From: Ensifer sp. Root278
GTDB lineage: Bacteria > Pseudomonadota > Alphaproteobacteria > Rhizobiales > Rhizobiaceae
Direction of reading: 5' to 3'
Length of the DNA stretch: 64,000 nucleotides
Assembly (NCBI RefSeq): GCF_001429285.1
Contig: NZ_LMJJ01000040.1
Location: forward strand, 168,281-232,280
The position numbers and the translations under genes are program-made. Positions 18,789-25,615 of the stretch are shown here, one piece after another; positions within the stretch are counted from its first letter, which is position 1; every line of letters begins with the position of its first letter. The notes beneath the pieces were generated by a model. That model did not search any database. It saw only the letters and a list, made by a program, of their open reading frames with translations, and was not told the DNA's origin.

Positions 18789-19481
18789 TTAGGATCGCAC
18801 CCCTAATATGTCAATTGGACTTGCGCCGCCGCCCGGTCCATCCGCGACAAAATCGCGGATGATCATGCGTTTATAGGCCTCGACGATGCGGTCGCCCTCG
18901 GCGCGATCGACCGACACCGCAAGCCGCATGGTGCAATCGCCGAGATGCATGATCAGGAAAGCGGCACTGTCGATGGTTTCGCGCGGGGTTTCGGGCACAA
19001 GCCGGGCCCAGACATCGGCAAGCAGTTTTCCGCCGGCGCGGCTTTGCAGAAGATCGATCTCGCGCAGCGCCTTGTCGGCCTGCATTGCCGACCAGATGTC
19101 GCGCATGACGGGCTCGGCCAGAAACATGTCGTAGTAGATGTCGAACAGCACGCAGAAGGCGTCGCGCAGTTCTGCGAGCGATGTGACCTTGGCAAGCTCG
19201 GCCGCGATGCACTCGTTGCACATGGCATTGTAGCGCTCGGCCAGCGTGCGCACGATCGCCGCCTTGTCGGGGAAGTACTGGTAGAGCGATCCGATCGAAA
19301 TTCCAGCCTTTTCAGCAACTTCGCTCATGCGCATGGCGTCGCTGCCCTTTTCCTGAATGAGCGCCGTCGCGCAGGCTAGGATCTGTTCGACGCGCTCGCG
19401 GCTGCGTTTCTGGCTGGGTGTCCGGCGCAGGGCGGTTTCGTCTTCGGCGGGAACCGCGGATGGGCTTGTTTCTGAAATCAT
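18789..19481 (-). CDS. TetR/AcrR-family regulator
   Basis: This 230-residue protein has an N-terminal TetR helix-turn-helix: QKRSRERVEQILACATALI, then SEVAEKAGISIGSLYQYFPDKAAIVRTLAERY. The rest is helical and probably binds a hydrophobic ligand. It is divergent from the NmrA-DUF1772 operon, with 103 bases between the starts that contain a perfect 18-bp palindrome and a pair of direct repeats. It therefore probably represses both itself and that operon. Confidence 0.92.
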   Translation of the reverse strand: MISETSPSAVPAEDETALRRTPSQKRSRERVEQILACATALIQEKGSDAMRMSEVAEKAGISIGSLYQYFPDKAAIVRTLAERYNAMCNECIAAELAKVTSLAELRDAFCVLFDIYYDMFLAEPVMRDIWSAMQADKALREIDLLQSRAGGKLLADVWARLVPETPRETIDSAAFLIMHLGDCTMRLAVSVDRAEGDRIVEAYKRMIIRDFVADGPGGGASPIDILGVRS

Positions 19482-19527
19482 GAGTGATGCTCACATTTTG
19501 GCTTGACTCTTAAAATACGAGGATTTA

Positions 19528-19545
19528 TCACATTTGCAAATGTGA
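19528..19545. promoter_or_regulatory. Probable TetR operator (18-bp palindrome)
   Basis: TCACATTTGCAAATGTGA is a perfect palindrome. A near-direct repeat (TGAGTGATGCTCACATTTTG at 19481-19500 and TGAGAGATGCTCATGTTTGT at 19543-19562) flanks it, with the first copy at the tetR start codon. Confidence 0.65.
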
Positions 19546-19584
19546 GAGATGCTCATGTTTGTTGATGAACCTTAGGAGGAAACG

Positions 19585-20415
19585 ATGTCTCAGAAAGTCA
19601 CACTGGTTTTGGGCGGTACCGGCAAGACGGGGCGGCGGGTGGCTGAGCGCCTTCAAGAGCGGGGTGTTGCGGTGCGCATCGGCGCCCGCTCGGCATCACC
19701 GTCCTTTGACTGGACGGACGAGGCGACCTGGGCGCCTGTGCTCGAAAATGTCGATCGCATCTATGTCTGCTACCAGCCCGATCTGGCGGTGCCCGGCTCT
19801 GTTGAGACCATCCGCAAGTTCGCAAGCCTTGCCGTGGGCGCCGGCATCAGGCGGCTGGTGCTCTTGTCGGGGCGCGGCGAGGACGAGGCGGAAGCGGCCG
19901 AGCGCGAATTGCAGGCCTCCGGCGCTGACTGGACGATCGTTCGGGGGAGCTGGTTCTTCGAAAACTTCAACGAAGGCTTCCTGGCCGAGGGGGTCTCAAG
20001 CGGTTCGGTCTTCCTGCCCGTGGATACAGTCACCGAGCCTTTCGTCAGCTGCGACGACATCGCTGACGTCGCGGTTGAAGCGCTTCTCGACGATGATCAT
20101 GTCGGCAAGGTCTATTCTCTGACCGGCCCGCGGCTGATGACCTTTGCTGAAGCCGTGGCCGAGATCGCTGCCGCGGCCAAACGCCCGATCTCCTATCAGG
20201 CCGTGCCGGTTGGCGACTTCGCCGCGCAATTGCAGGCTGACGGTGTGCCTGATGACTATGTCGAACTCATCCGCTATCTCTTCACCTCGGTGCTCGACGG
20301 GCGCAATTCGAGTGTGACGTCTGACGTCGAGCGCGTGCTTGGGCGGCGGCCGCGCGACTTTGCAACCTACGCCCGCGAGACCGCAGCAACTGGTGTCTGG
20401 AGTATTGCCGCATGA
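19585..20415 (+). CDS. NmrA-like NAD(P)-binding protein
   Basis: This 276-residue protein starts with a Rossmann motif VLGGTGKTGRRVAERL. It then has RRLVLLSGRGEDEAEAAERELQASGADWTIVRGSWFFENF, the usual NmrA core, where the Tyr-Lys pair of classical SDRs is absent. It may be a redox sensor or reductase. GGAGG precedes the start. The stop overlaps the start of the next gene, so the two are coupled. Confidence 0.88.
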   Translation: MSQKVTLVLGGTGKTGRRVAERLQERGVAVRIGARSASPSFDWTDEATWAPVLENVDRIYVCYQPDLAVPGSVETIRKFASLAVGAGIRRLVLLSGRGEDEAEAAERELQASGADWTIVRGSWFFENFNEGFLAEGVSSGSVFLPVDTVTEPFVSCDDIADVAVEALLDDDHVGKVYSLTGPRLMTFAEAVAEIAAAAKRPISYQAVPVGDFAAQLQADGVPDDYVELIRYLFTSVLDGRNSSVTSDVERVLGRRPRDFATYARETAATGVWSIAA

Positions 20416-20891
20416 TCCCGCTGATCCCCGCTCTGGCGTTTGCCGCCGCGATCGGTTCCGGCCTGATGGCCGGGTTGTTCTTCATCTTTTCGGTCTGCAT
20501 CATGCAAGCCTTGTCGCGGCTGCCGCCGGAGCAGGGGATCGCCGCGATGAACGCCATCAACGTCGTCATCCAGAACCCGATCTTCCTCAGCGCCTTCATG
20601 GGCACGGCGCTGCTTGGCCTGGCGCTGATTGTCGTCGCGTTCATTTCGGGCGGCGAGGGCCGATGGCTGCTGGCCGCGGGCGGCCTGGTCTATGTCGTCG
20701 GCGTGCTTCTGGTGACGATCGTCTTCAACGTGCCGATGAACGACGCGCTTGCGGCCGCTGCACCCGGGCAGGCCGCGACCGATCTGTGGCTTGGGCGCTA
20801 TCTCACCGATTGGGTCTGGTGGAACCACGTGCGCACCTTCGCCTCGATCGGTTCGCTGGCGCTCTTCATCCTCGGTTTCGCCCGCACGTGA
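20412..20891 (+). CDS. DUF1772/anthrone oxygenase-family membrane protein
   Basis: This 159-residue protein has four hydrophobic segments: ALAFAAAIGSGLMAGLFFIF, FLSAFMGTALLGLALIVVAF, LLAAGGLVYVVGVLLVTIVF, and TFASIGSLALFILGF. The NVPMNDAL motif after the third segment and the WVWWNHVRT stretch are typical of DUF1772. Fungal relatives oxidise anthrones, but bacterial function is unknown. It overlaps the NmrA gene by four bases, so they probably work together under the TetR regulator. Confidence 0.88.
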   Translation: MIPLIPALAFAAAIGSGLMAGLFFIFSVCIMQALSRLPPEQGIAAMNAINVVIQNPIFLSAFMGTALLGLALIVVAFISGGEGRWLLAAGGLVYVVGVLLVTIVFNVPMNDALAAAAPGQAATDLWLGRYLTDWVWWNHVRTFASIGSLALFILGFART

Positions 20892-20929
20892 CAAAAAGCA
20901 CCGGCAAGGCGGTCAATCCTTGCCGGTGC
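20892..20929 (-). terminator. Terminator for the interrupted SRPBCC gene
   Basis: GCACCGGCAAGG (20898-20909) and CCTTGCCGGTGC (20918-20929) form a perfect 12-bp stem. Read leftward it is followed by TTTTT, so it is best placed to end the leftward arsR-SRPBCC operon. It may also serve the rightward operon. Confidence 0.8.
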
Positions 20930-20959
20930 ACCCTTCTGAGGTCTCGTCACCTCGGGCGG

Positions 20960-21208
20960 TCAGCGCTTGGGGATGCGCGCGTCGTACTGCTGTTCAAGCT
21001 CAGCAAACTTGCTCCAGAAGGCTGCAGGCTGCTCTCCTTCCAAAAGGTCGCGCAACAGGTCGAGATGCACGTGCCAGCCGGCGGAGAAGCTCGTCATGAT
21101 GCCGCGGTTGGCGATCCGGGTATGGGTGACGATCAGCAGCACCTTGTCGCCGCGCGGGCTGAGTTCGAAGCGGACCTCGGAGGGCGTATCCGTGCCTTCG
21201 TCCCAGCT
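20960..21208 (-). pseudogene. SRPBCC (AHSA1-like) gene, 3' part cut off by IS
   Basis: This 82-codon fragment begins SWDEGTDTPSEVRFELSPRG and goes on through VLLIVTHTRIANRG and HLDLLRDLLEG. It is the C-terminal half of an SRPBCC/AHSA1 protein. The N-terminal half is at 22763-23080. Removing 21209-22762 joins the two in frame at ...LLAY-SWDE... into a protein of 188 residues. A chance GTG at the element end gives a short open frame but no useful start. Confidence 0.9.
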
Positions 21209-21210
21209 CA

Positions 21211-21218
21211 CATGAGGA
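21211..21218 (+). repeat. IS subterminal inverted repeat, right end
   Basis: CATGAGGA, three bases inside the element boundary. Its partner is at 22749-22756. A loose match continues on each side (GTGAAC on one, TTTTGACG on the other). Confidence 0.75.
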
Positions 21219-21239
21219 TTTTGACGTCAAGATCGATCA

Positions 21240-21505
21240 TCAATACATAGCGTTCTTTCTCCCATTTCTTGCAAACCCGTGGTCTGAGCCAGCATGCATG
21301 AGCCGGCGCGCATCCGTCGCCGGATCCAACTCACATTCGGTCGCCGTTATGTTCGACAGCACCACTATCCCGCTTGCGTAGCGGCAAGGCTCAGGAGAAC
21401 GGAACCATTCTATAGGGCGGCATTTTAAGCCAAACTGCGACGAGGTTCGTTCACCGGATCCACCAGGATTGATCAGCCCTGGTGGATTTCTGGATTCGCT
21501 AAGGG
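21240..21505 (-). ncRNA. Candidate bridge/seek RNA of the IS element
   Basis: The 303-bp tail after the transposase has the position of the guide RNA described for IS1111-type elements. Read leftward it holds a perfect 10-bp hairpin (ATCCACCAGG with CCTGGTGGAT, 21456-21485), and an ATCCG-GCGA-CGGAT tetraloop hairpin near 21311-21325. CCTATAGA (21409-21416) repeats the target/left-end junction at 22760-22767. ATGTGAG (21330-21336) repeats the right-end/core junction at 21207-21213. RNA boundaries and transcription are inferred. Confidence 0.5.
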
Positions 21506-21511
21506 CCGCCG

Positions 21512-22681
21512 TTAGGCGGTCTTCATCACAACGCCTTCAATGGTGACGCCTGCGGTAACGTATCTCCAAAGTGCGATCAGCAGTTTGCGCGCTAGTGCGA
21601 CGATCGCGGTTTTCTTCAAACGTCCACCATTTGACTGGACCCGATCCACAAACCAGCGGCTGAGCACCGATCCCGGCTGGTTGCGCAGCCATAACCAGGC
21701 CAGCTGAATCATTGTCGTGCGCAATCGGGGATTGCCTGTTTTGGAAATGCCTTGTTCCTGATCGATGGTTCCGCTCTGCCAAGGGGTGGGTGCTAAGCCT
21801 GCGTAGGCAGCCACCTGTCGCCGATTGTCGAAATGCCGGCATAGCCCCTCGCTCCAGAGAATGGTGGCAAACTCAGCTCCAACACCCCTGATGGCCAGCA
21901 GCATTGCCGCCGGTGTTCCATGCGCAGAGCCTTCATGTACAGATAGCAAGGAATTCCGCTCGCTCTCCACCGCAGCGATCTGTTCAAGCAACAACTCAAG
22001 CCGATCGAGTTCACGCATTATTTGTGACTTGATATGCACCGGCAACGCGCGTCCGTCTCCGGTCTGGAGATCTTCGAGCCGATTGCGCCGGTTCTTATGC
22101 AGAGGTTCGTACCCGCTGACACCCTGGGCGAAGAGCAACCCCTTGATGCGGTTGACATGCCTCACCCGTTCCGCAATGAGCACTTTGCGCTCCCGGCAGA
22201 TGCGGCGCCGATCTTCATCCTCGTGACTCGGCGCCTTTACCATCGCGCATACCCGCGGCTCACCGCGCTTGAACGCGAGGAGTGCCCGGACCAGTGCTTG
22301 GCCATCAATCCTGTCGGTCTTTGCGCGCCGGCGCCGACGTGACGTCGCGATCGATGCCGCGTCGACAACGTAGCTCTCGATCCCGCTTGCTTCCAACACA
22401 CGGTGTATCCAAAAACCGTCCAACCCCGCCTCCTGAATCGTGACGATCGGAAACGTTCTTCCCGTTCGCAGCCGCGCCTTTTCCTGTATCTGGGCAAACC
22501 GAAGCCGCAGCTCGGGAATGTCGCCACTGTCAATTGAGTGTTTTGACATTTTCTCACCGCTGCCTGGAGACAGCGAAGTGATGAGCCAGCTCGATCGGCT
22601 CAATTCCAAAGACACAAAAATTGCGCCAAGATCGGTGCGGATGGCGGTCGGCGTTTCTGAGTGAACGGACGTAGTTCTCAT
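21512..22681 (-). CDS. IS110-family transposase (recombinase)
   Basis: This 389-residue recombinase has the two IS110 domains. The N-terminal RuvC-like DEDD domain has FVSLELSRSSW (Glu25 at the usual first Asp position), VTIQEAGLDGFW (Glu84) and AKTDRIDG (Asp123, Asp126). The C-terminal Transposase_20 domain has AIRGVGAEFATILWSEG and PTPWQSGTIDQEQGISKTGN, where Ser303 would be the nucleophile. GGAGGAG precedes the ATG. The frame is intact, so the element may be active. Confidence 0.97.
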   Translation of the reverse strand: MRTTSVHSETPTAIRTDLGAIFVSLELSRSSWLITSLSPGSGEKMSKHSIDSGDIPELRLRFAQIQEKARLRTGRTFPIVTIQEAGLDGFWIHRVLEASGIESYVVDAASIATSRRRRRAKTDRIDGQALVRALLAFKRGEPRVCAMVKAPSHEDEDRRRICRERKVLIAERVRHVNRIKGLLFAQGVSGYEPLHKNRRNRLEDLQTGDGRALPVHIKSQIMRELDRLELLLEQIAAVESERNSLLSVHEGSAHGTPAAMLLAIRGVGAEFATILWSEGLCRHFDNRRQVAAYAGLAPTPWQSGTIDQEQGISKTGNPRLRTTMIQLAWLWLRNQPGSVLSRWFVDRVQSNGGRLKKTAIVALARKLLIALWRYVTAGVTIEGVVMKTA

Positions 22682-22748
22682 AACCTACTCCTCCTGAGCG
22701 AGCGCTTTGATGCAGCCTCACTCTGCCAGAGCGCCGGCCGCTGTTCAC

Positions 22749-22756
22749 TCCTCATG
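22749..22756 (-). repeat. IS subterminal inverted repeat, left end
   Basis: TCCTCATG on the + strand is CATGAGGA read in the transposase direction, six bases inside the element boundary. Confidence 0.75.
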
Positions 22757-22762
22757 GGATCT

Positions 22763-23080
22763 ATAGGCGAGCAGGCGCGGTGGCTCCCAGGCGAGCACAT
22801 GCCCGTGCTTGCGAACCTCGCCGGCGTGATCGGCGTATTTTTTCGGCGGTAGATCATCCTCTGTCGTCAGTTCCGAATGGCGGAAGACGTGTTCGACCGC
22901 TGCACCCTCGGAAGAGCCGATCGTTCCCGATGCCATCCAGAGCCGGCGCTTGTTTTCCTCTGTCAGATAGGACCAGACCCGCTCGATCGGGCCGGGAAGC
23001 AGGCGTTCGATGCGCACCGCATCGGGGGCGATGACGCGGCCGTAGTCGGCGCTGGCAAAGGCTGTGGCAGGCGATGTCAT
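22763..23080 (-). pseudogene. SRPBCC (AHSA1-like) gene, 5' part cut off by IS
   Basis: The first 106 codons of an SRPBCC gene: VRIERLLPGPIERVWSYLTE, RLWMASGTIG, then HGHVLAWEPPRLLAY, after which the frame runs into the element (RSHEE, stop). The start overlaps the arsR stop by four bases (ATGA), the usual ArsR-SRPBCC arrangement, in which the protein binds an unknown hydrophobic ligand. The rest lies at 20960-21208. Confidence 0.9.
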
Positions 23081-23439
23081 GGCTTTTCCTCCGTATCGTT
23101 TTGAACAGTTGCGTCGTCGGCGAGCAGCAGCGCCTCAAGTGCGTCAATGCGCGTTCGCCAGAAGGCTTCGTAGTGGCGCATCCACTCCATACCTGCATGC
23201 ATCGGCGCTGCATCGAGGCGGCATACATGCGTGCGACCTTTCACTTCGCGGCGCACGAGACCTGCTCCTTCCAGCACCTTGATGTGCTTCGATGCCGCGG
23301 CCAGCGAGATCGAGAAGGGGGCCGCAAGCTCGCCGACCAGTCTCTCGCCTTGCGAAAGGTTCTGGAGCATGGCGCGGCGCGTCGGATCCGAAAGCGCGTG
23401 GAACACGGCATCGAGATGTTCGTTCTGATATTCAACCAT
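23077..23439 (-). CDS. ArsR-family regulator, probably leaderless
   Basis: This 120-residue winged-helix protein of the ArsR family has HALSDPTRRAMLQNLSQGERLVGEL and a recognition helix in ISLAAASKHIKVLEGAGLVRRE. The C-terminus lacks obvious metal-binding cysteines, as in ArsR proteins paired with SRPBCC partners. The start at 23439 has no ribosome site. A TTGACA-17-GATATT promoter puts transcription start about at that ATG, so the mRNA may be leaderless. A TTG at 23475 would lie within the promoter. Confidence 0.85.
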   Translation of the reverse strand: MVEYQNEHLDAVFHALSDPTRRAMLQNLSQGERLVGELAAPFSISLAAASKHIKVLEGAGLVRREVKGRTHVCRLDAAPMHAGMEWMRHYEAFWRTRIDALEALLLADDATVQNDTEEKP

Positions 23440-23475
23440 GTTGTTGAATATCACTTCGATTGCGAAGATTGTCAA
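23428..23475 (-). promoter_or_regulatory. arsR promoter with overlapping operator
   Basis: Read leftward: -35 TTGACA (23470-23475), 17 bases, -10 GATATT (23447-23452). A perfect inverted repeat, ATATTCAAC and GTTGAATAT around six bases (23428-23451), covers the -10 box and the start codon. A second repeat TCAACC-GTTT-GGTTGA (23472-23487) covers the -35 box. Both share the TTCAAC half-site, which suggests autorepression. Confidence 0.75.
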
Positions 23476-23489
23476 CCGTTTGGTTGAAT

Positions 23490-24305
23490 TTAGTAGTGGC
23501 GCGAGAAGGAACCGTCGCGCGGCGGGTCGTCGTGGACGTGCCGTCGCTTCCAGGCGGCGAGCGCATCGGAGAGATCGTCGGTCGGCACCATCTGGGCGAA
23601 CTGTTCGCTTTCCACCAGCAGCCCCTCTGCGATCGACATGTTGAGGCCGCGGGTGACGGCGGTGATGATCGAGCGGACGGCAAGCGGGGAATAGCCCATG
23701 ATGCGGCTGGCCAGGTCGCGGGCGGCGGGCATCAGCTCCTCATGGGCGACGACGTGATTGACGAGCCCGATATCCCTAGCGCGTTCCGGCGAAAAATCCT
23801 CACCCGTCAACAGCAATTCGAGTGCGCGCTTGCGGCCGGCAAGCCGCGGCAGGCGCTGGGTGCCGCCGAAGGTCGGCGGCATGCCGAGCTTGATCTCCGG
23901 CTTGGCGAAGCGCGCCCGGTCACTGGCGATCGCCAGATGCACAGCCTCGGTGATCTCGCAGCCGCCGCCCAAGGCGATGCCGTTGACCGCGGCGATGACC
24001 GGCTTCGGAAAGGCTTCGAGCCGCGCCGTCAGAAGCTGGCCGCGGCGGACGAAATCGCGCACAGCCGGGTTTACGCCCGCAGCCACGCTTTCGGAGAACT
24101 CGTTGATATCGCCGCCGGCGGAGAAGGCGCGGTCGCCGGCGCCGGTGATGATCACCGCGCCGACAGCGTCGTTCACTTCGATCGTGTCGAGAAGGACCAT
24201 GAGCCAGTCGATCAGCTCATAGTTCAGCGCGTTGAGTTTCTCCGGGCGGTTGAGGGTGAAGAGGGCGATCCCCTCGGAAATCTGCATCAGTACGGTCTTG
24301 GACAT
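23490..24305 (-). CDS. Enoyl-CoA hydratase/isomerase (crotonase) family protein
   Basis: This 271-residue crotonase has the oxyanion-hole segment AFSAGGDINEF, then GIALGGGCEITEAVHLAIAS (with the first catalytic Glu position), and PEIKLGMPPTFGGTQRLPRL (with the second Glu of hydratases retained). It therefore probably hydrates an enoyl-CoA in fatty-acid or aromatic-acid breakdown. Substrate is unknown. It is divergent from a TetR gene, with a likely operator in the 83-base gap. Confidence 0.92.
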   Translation of the reverse strand: MSKTVLMQISEGIALFTLNRPEKLNALNYELIDWLMVLLDTIEVNDAVGAVIITGAGDRAFSAGGDINEFSESVAAGVNPAVRDFVRRGQLLTARLEAFPKPVIAAVNGIALGGGCEITEAVHLAIASDRARFAKPEIKLGMPPTFGGTQRLPRLAGRKRALELLLTGEDFSPERARDIGLVNHVVAHEELMPAARDLASRIMGYSPLAVRSIITAVTRGLNMSIAEGLLVESEQFAQMVPTDDLSDALAAWKRRHVHDDPPRDGSFSRHY

Positions 24306-24359
24306 GGTCGCTCTCCGGCTAGGGTTGACGGGGAGAGGCTAGGTGAGTGAAGATGCCAT

Positions 24360-24381
24360 GTATATTCACTAGTCGGTATAC
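24360..24381. promoter_or_regulatory. Candidate operator between crotonase and tetR
   Basis: A 22-base imperfect palindrome with ACTAGT at its centre and GTATA/TATAC at its edges lies just before the TetR start. Three positions in each arm do not match. Confidence 0.4.
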
Positions 24382-24388
24382 TTGAGCG

Positions 24389-25003
24389 ATGGCGAAGGCA
24401 GAGAAATCGACCCGGGATGTGATCGTCGAAGCGGCGGAAAAGCTCTTCTATGCGGAGGGTATCCGCGCCGTCAGCGTCGATGCCGTGGCGGAAGCGGCGG
24501 GGGTGACCAAACGCACGCTCTACTACCATTTCGAAAGCAAGGACGAACTGATCGCCGCCTATCTCGAAGGCCGCGACCAGCCCAATCTCAAGCTCTTCCG
24601 GAAGTGGTTCGACACGGCCGAAGGGGAACTGGCCGACAAGGTCGAGGCGATCTTCTTCAACCTGGCGCGGGCGGCACGTCACCCGAAGTGGAAGGGCTGC
24701 GGTTTCCTGCGCACTTCGGCGGAACTGGCCAACATGCCGGGCCATCCGGCAATCCGCATCGGTGCAGCCCACAAGAAGAAGTTTGAGGCGTGGATGGCCG
24801 AGACCTTTATCGAAGCCGGCATTGCCGAGCCGATCATGCTGGCGAAGCAGATCCTGCTTCTGCTCGACGGCAGCTTCGCCGTGGTGCTGCTGCACCGGGA
24901 TGCCAGCTATATGGAAACGGCAGGCAAGGCGGCGGCGACACTGGTGCGCGTGGCGCTTGCCGGTGCGGGCCTGCGACCTCAGACGGCGGTTGCTACACCC
25001 TGA
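24389..25003 (+). CDS. TetR/AcrR-family regulator
   Basis: This 204-residue protein has a TetR domain: TRDVIVEAAEKLFYAEGIRAV, then AVAEAAGVTKRTLYYHFESKDELIAAYLEGRD. The C-terminal part is helical (WKGCGFLRTSAELANMPGH) and resembles TetR_C domains of the LmrA/YxaF group. It is divergent from the enoyl-CoA hydratase and probably represses it through a palindrome in the gap. No strong ribosome site is seen. Confidence 0.92.
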   Translation: MAKAEKSTRDVIVEAAEKLFYAEGIRAVSVDAVAEAAGVTKRTLYYHFESKDELIAAYLEGRDQPNLKLFRKWFDTAEGELADKVEAIFFNLARAARHPKWKGCGFLRTSAELANMPGHPAIRIGAAHKKKFEAWMAETFIEAGIAEPIMLAKQILLLLDGSFAVVLLHRDASYMETAGKAAATLVRVALAGAGLRPQTAVATP

Positions 25004-25126
25004 GGCTGTCCGACGATTCCCTCTTCAATCAGGCACGTTTGGAAGGCAGTATGGCCGCATCGCCGTGAAAACCGACACCTGTGAGCGCAGAGCGCGCTCC
25101 GTTGCTCGCCGGATAAGGAAGAACCA

Positions 25127-25477
25127 ATGACTGTCTTGCGTATCGTCTCCAATCTCCACGCCCCGGACCCACAGATGGCACAAGCCTTTTACGGCGACTT
25201 GTTGGAGCTCGACGTGGTGATGGATCATGGATGGATCCGGACCTTTGCGGCCAAGGGTGCTGCGGCGATGCCGCAACTGAGCGTCGCCAGCGAAGGCGGC
25301 AACAATACACCCGTGCCGGTGCTTTCGATCGAAGTGGACGACGTCGATCGAATTTACGCGCGCGCCAAGGCGGCAGGCGTGGAGATTGTCTACGACATCA
25401 CCAACGAGCCCTGGGGCGTGCGCCGTTTCTTCATGCGCGACCCCTTCGGCAACATCATCAACATTCTGTCGCACTAG
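25127..25477 (+). CDS. VOC (glyoxalase-fold) protein
   Basis: This 116-residue protein has paired beta-alpha-beta-beta-beta modules of the VOC fold: NLHAPDPQMAQAFYGDLLELDVVMD, then VPVLSIEVDDVDRIYARAKAAG and RRFFMRDPFGNIINIL, the usual end. The C-terminal Asp-Pro-x-Gly-Asn motif is strongly conserved in dioxygenase-like members, but metal ligands are uncertain. AAGGAAG precedes the start. Confidence 0.9.
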   Translation: MTVLRIVSNLHAPDPQMAQAFYGDLLELDVVMDHGWIRTFAAKGAAAMPQLSVASEGGNNTPVPVLSIEVDDVDRIYARAKAAGVEIVYDITNEPWGVRRFFMRDPFGNIINILSH

Positions 25478-25478
25478 A

Positions 25479-25522
25479 GCAATTCCAGGAAAAGTGTGAA
25501 ACGGTTTTCCGTCCGGAATTGC
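25479..25522. repeat. 44-bp rhizobial palindromic repeat, copy 2
   Basis: Starts GCAATTCC and ends GGAATTGC, inverted relative to copy 1. The sequence continues with TTTCAAAGACTTAGATC and an inverted CTGTTTC/GAAACA to about 25577, another part of the mosaic. It lies between convergent genes. Confidence 0.8.
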
Positions 25523-25615
25523 GTTATTTCAAAGACTTAGATCTTTTCACTGTTTCGGCGAAACAATGAAATGATCTAGGAGGCCGCCGGCTCGACCGGC
25601 GGCCGCGATATCGTG

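Larger units (their letters stand above)
21209..22762 (-). mobile_element. IS110-family, IS1111-type insertion sequence
   Basis: The 1554-bp element is inserted in the SRPBCC gene. Its ends follow from the in-frame rejoining of the target. Both junctions share the dinucleotide AG (CT on the + strand, at 21207-21208 and 22761-22762), and there is no target duplication. Subterminal inverted repeats CATGAGGA occur at 21211-21218 and, inverted, at 22749-22756. Subterminal repeats and a long non-coding stretch after the transposase (303 bp against 81 bp before it) are IS1111-type traits. Confidence 0.9.

Noticed and set aside
21209-21240. Target-site duplication at the IS ends
   Set aside because: Only the dinucleotide AG is shared, and rejoining the host gene needs only one copy, which fits IS110-family strand exchange rather than duplication.
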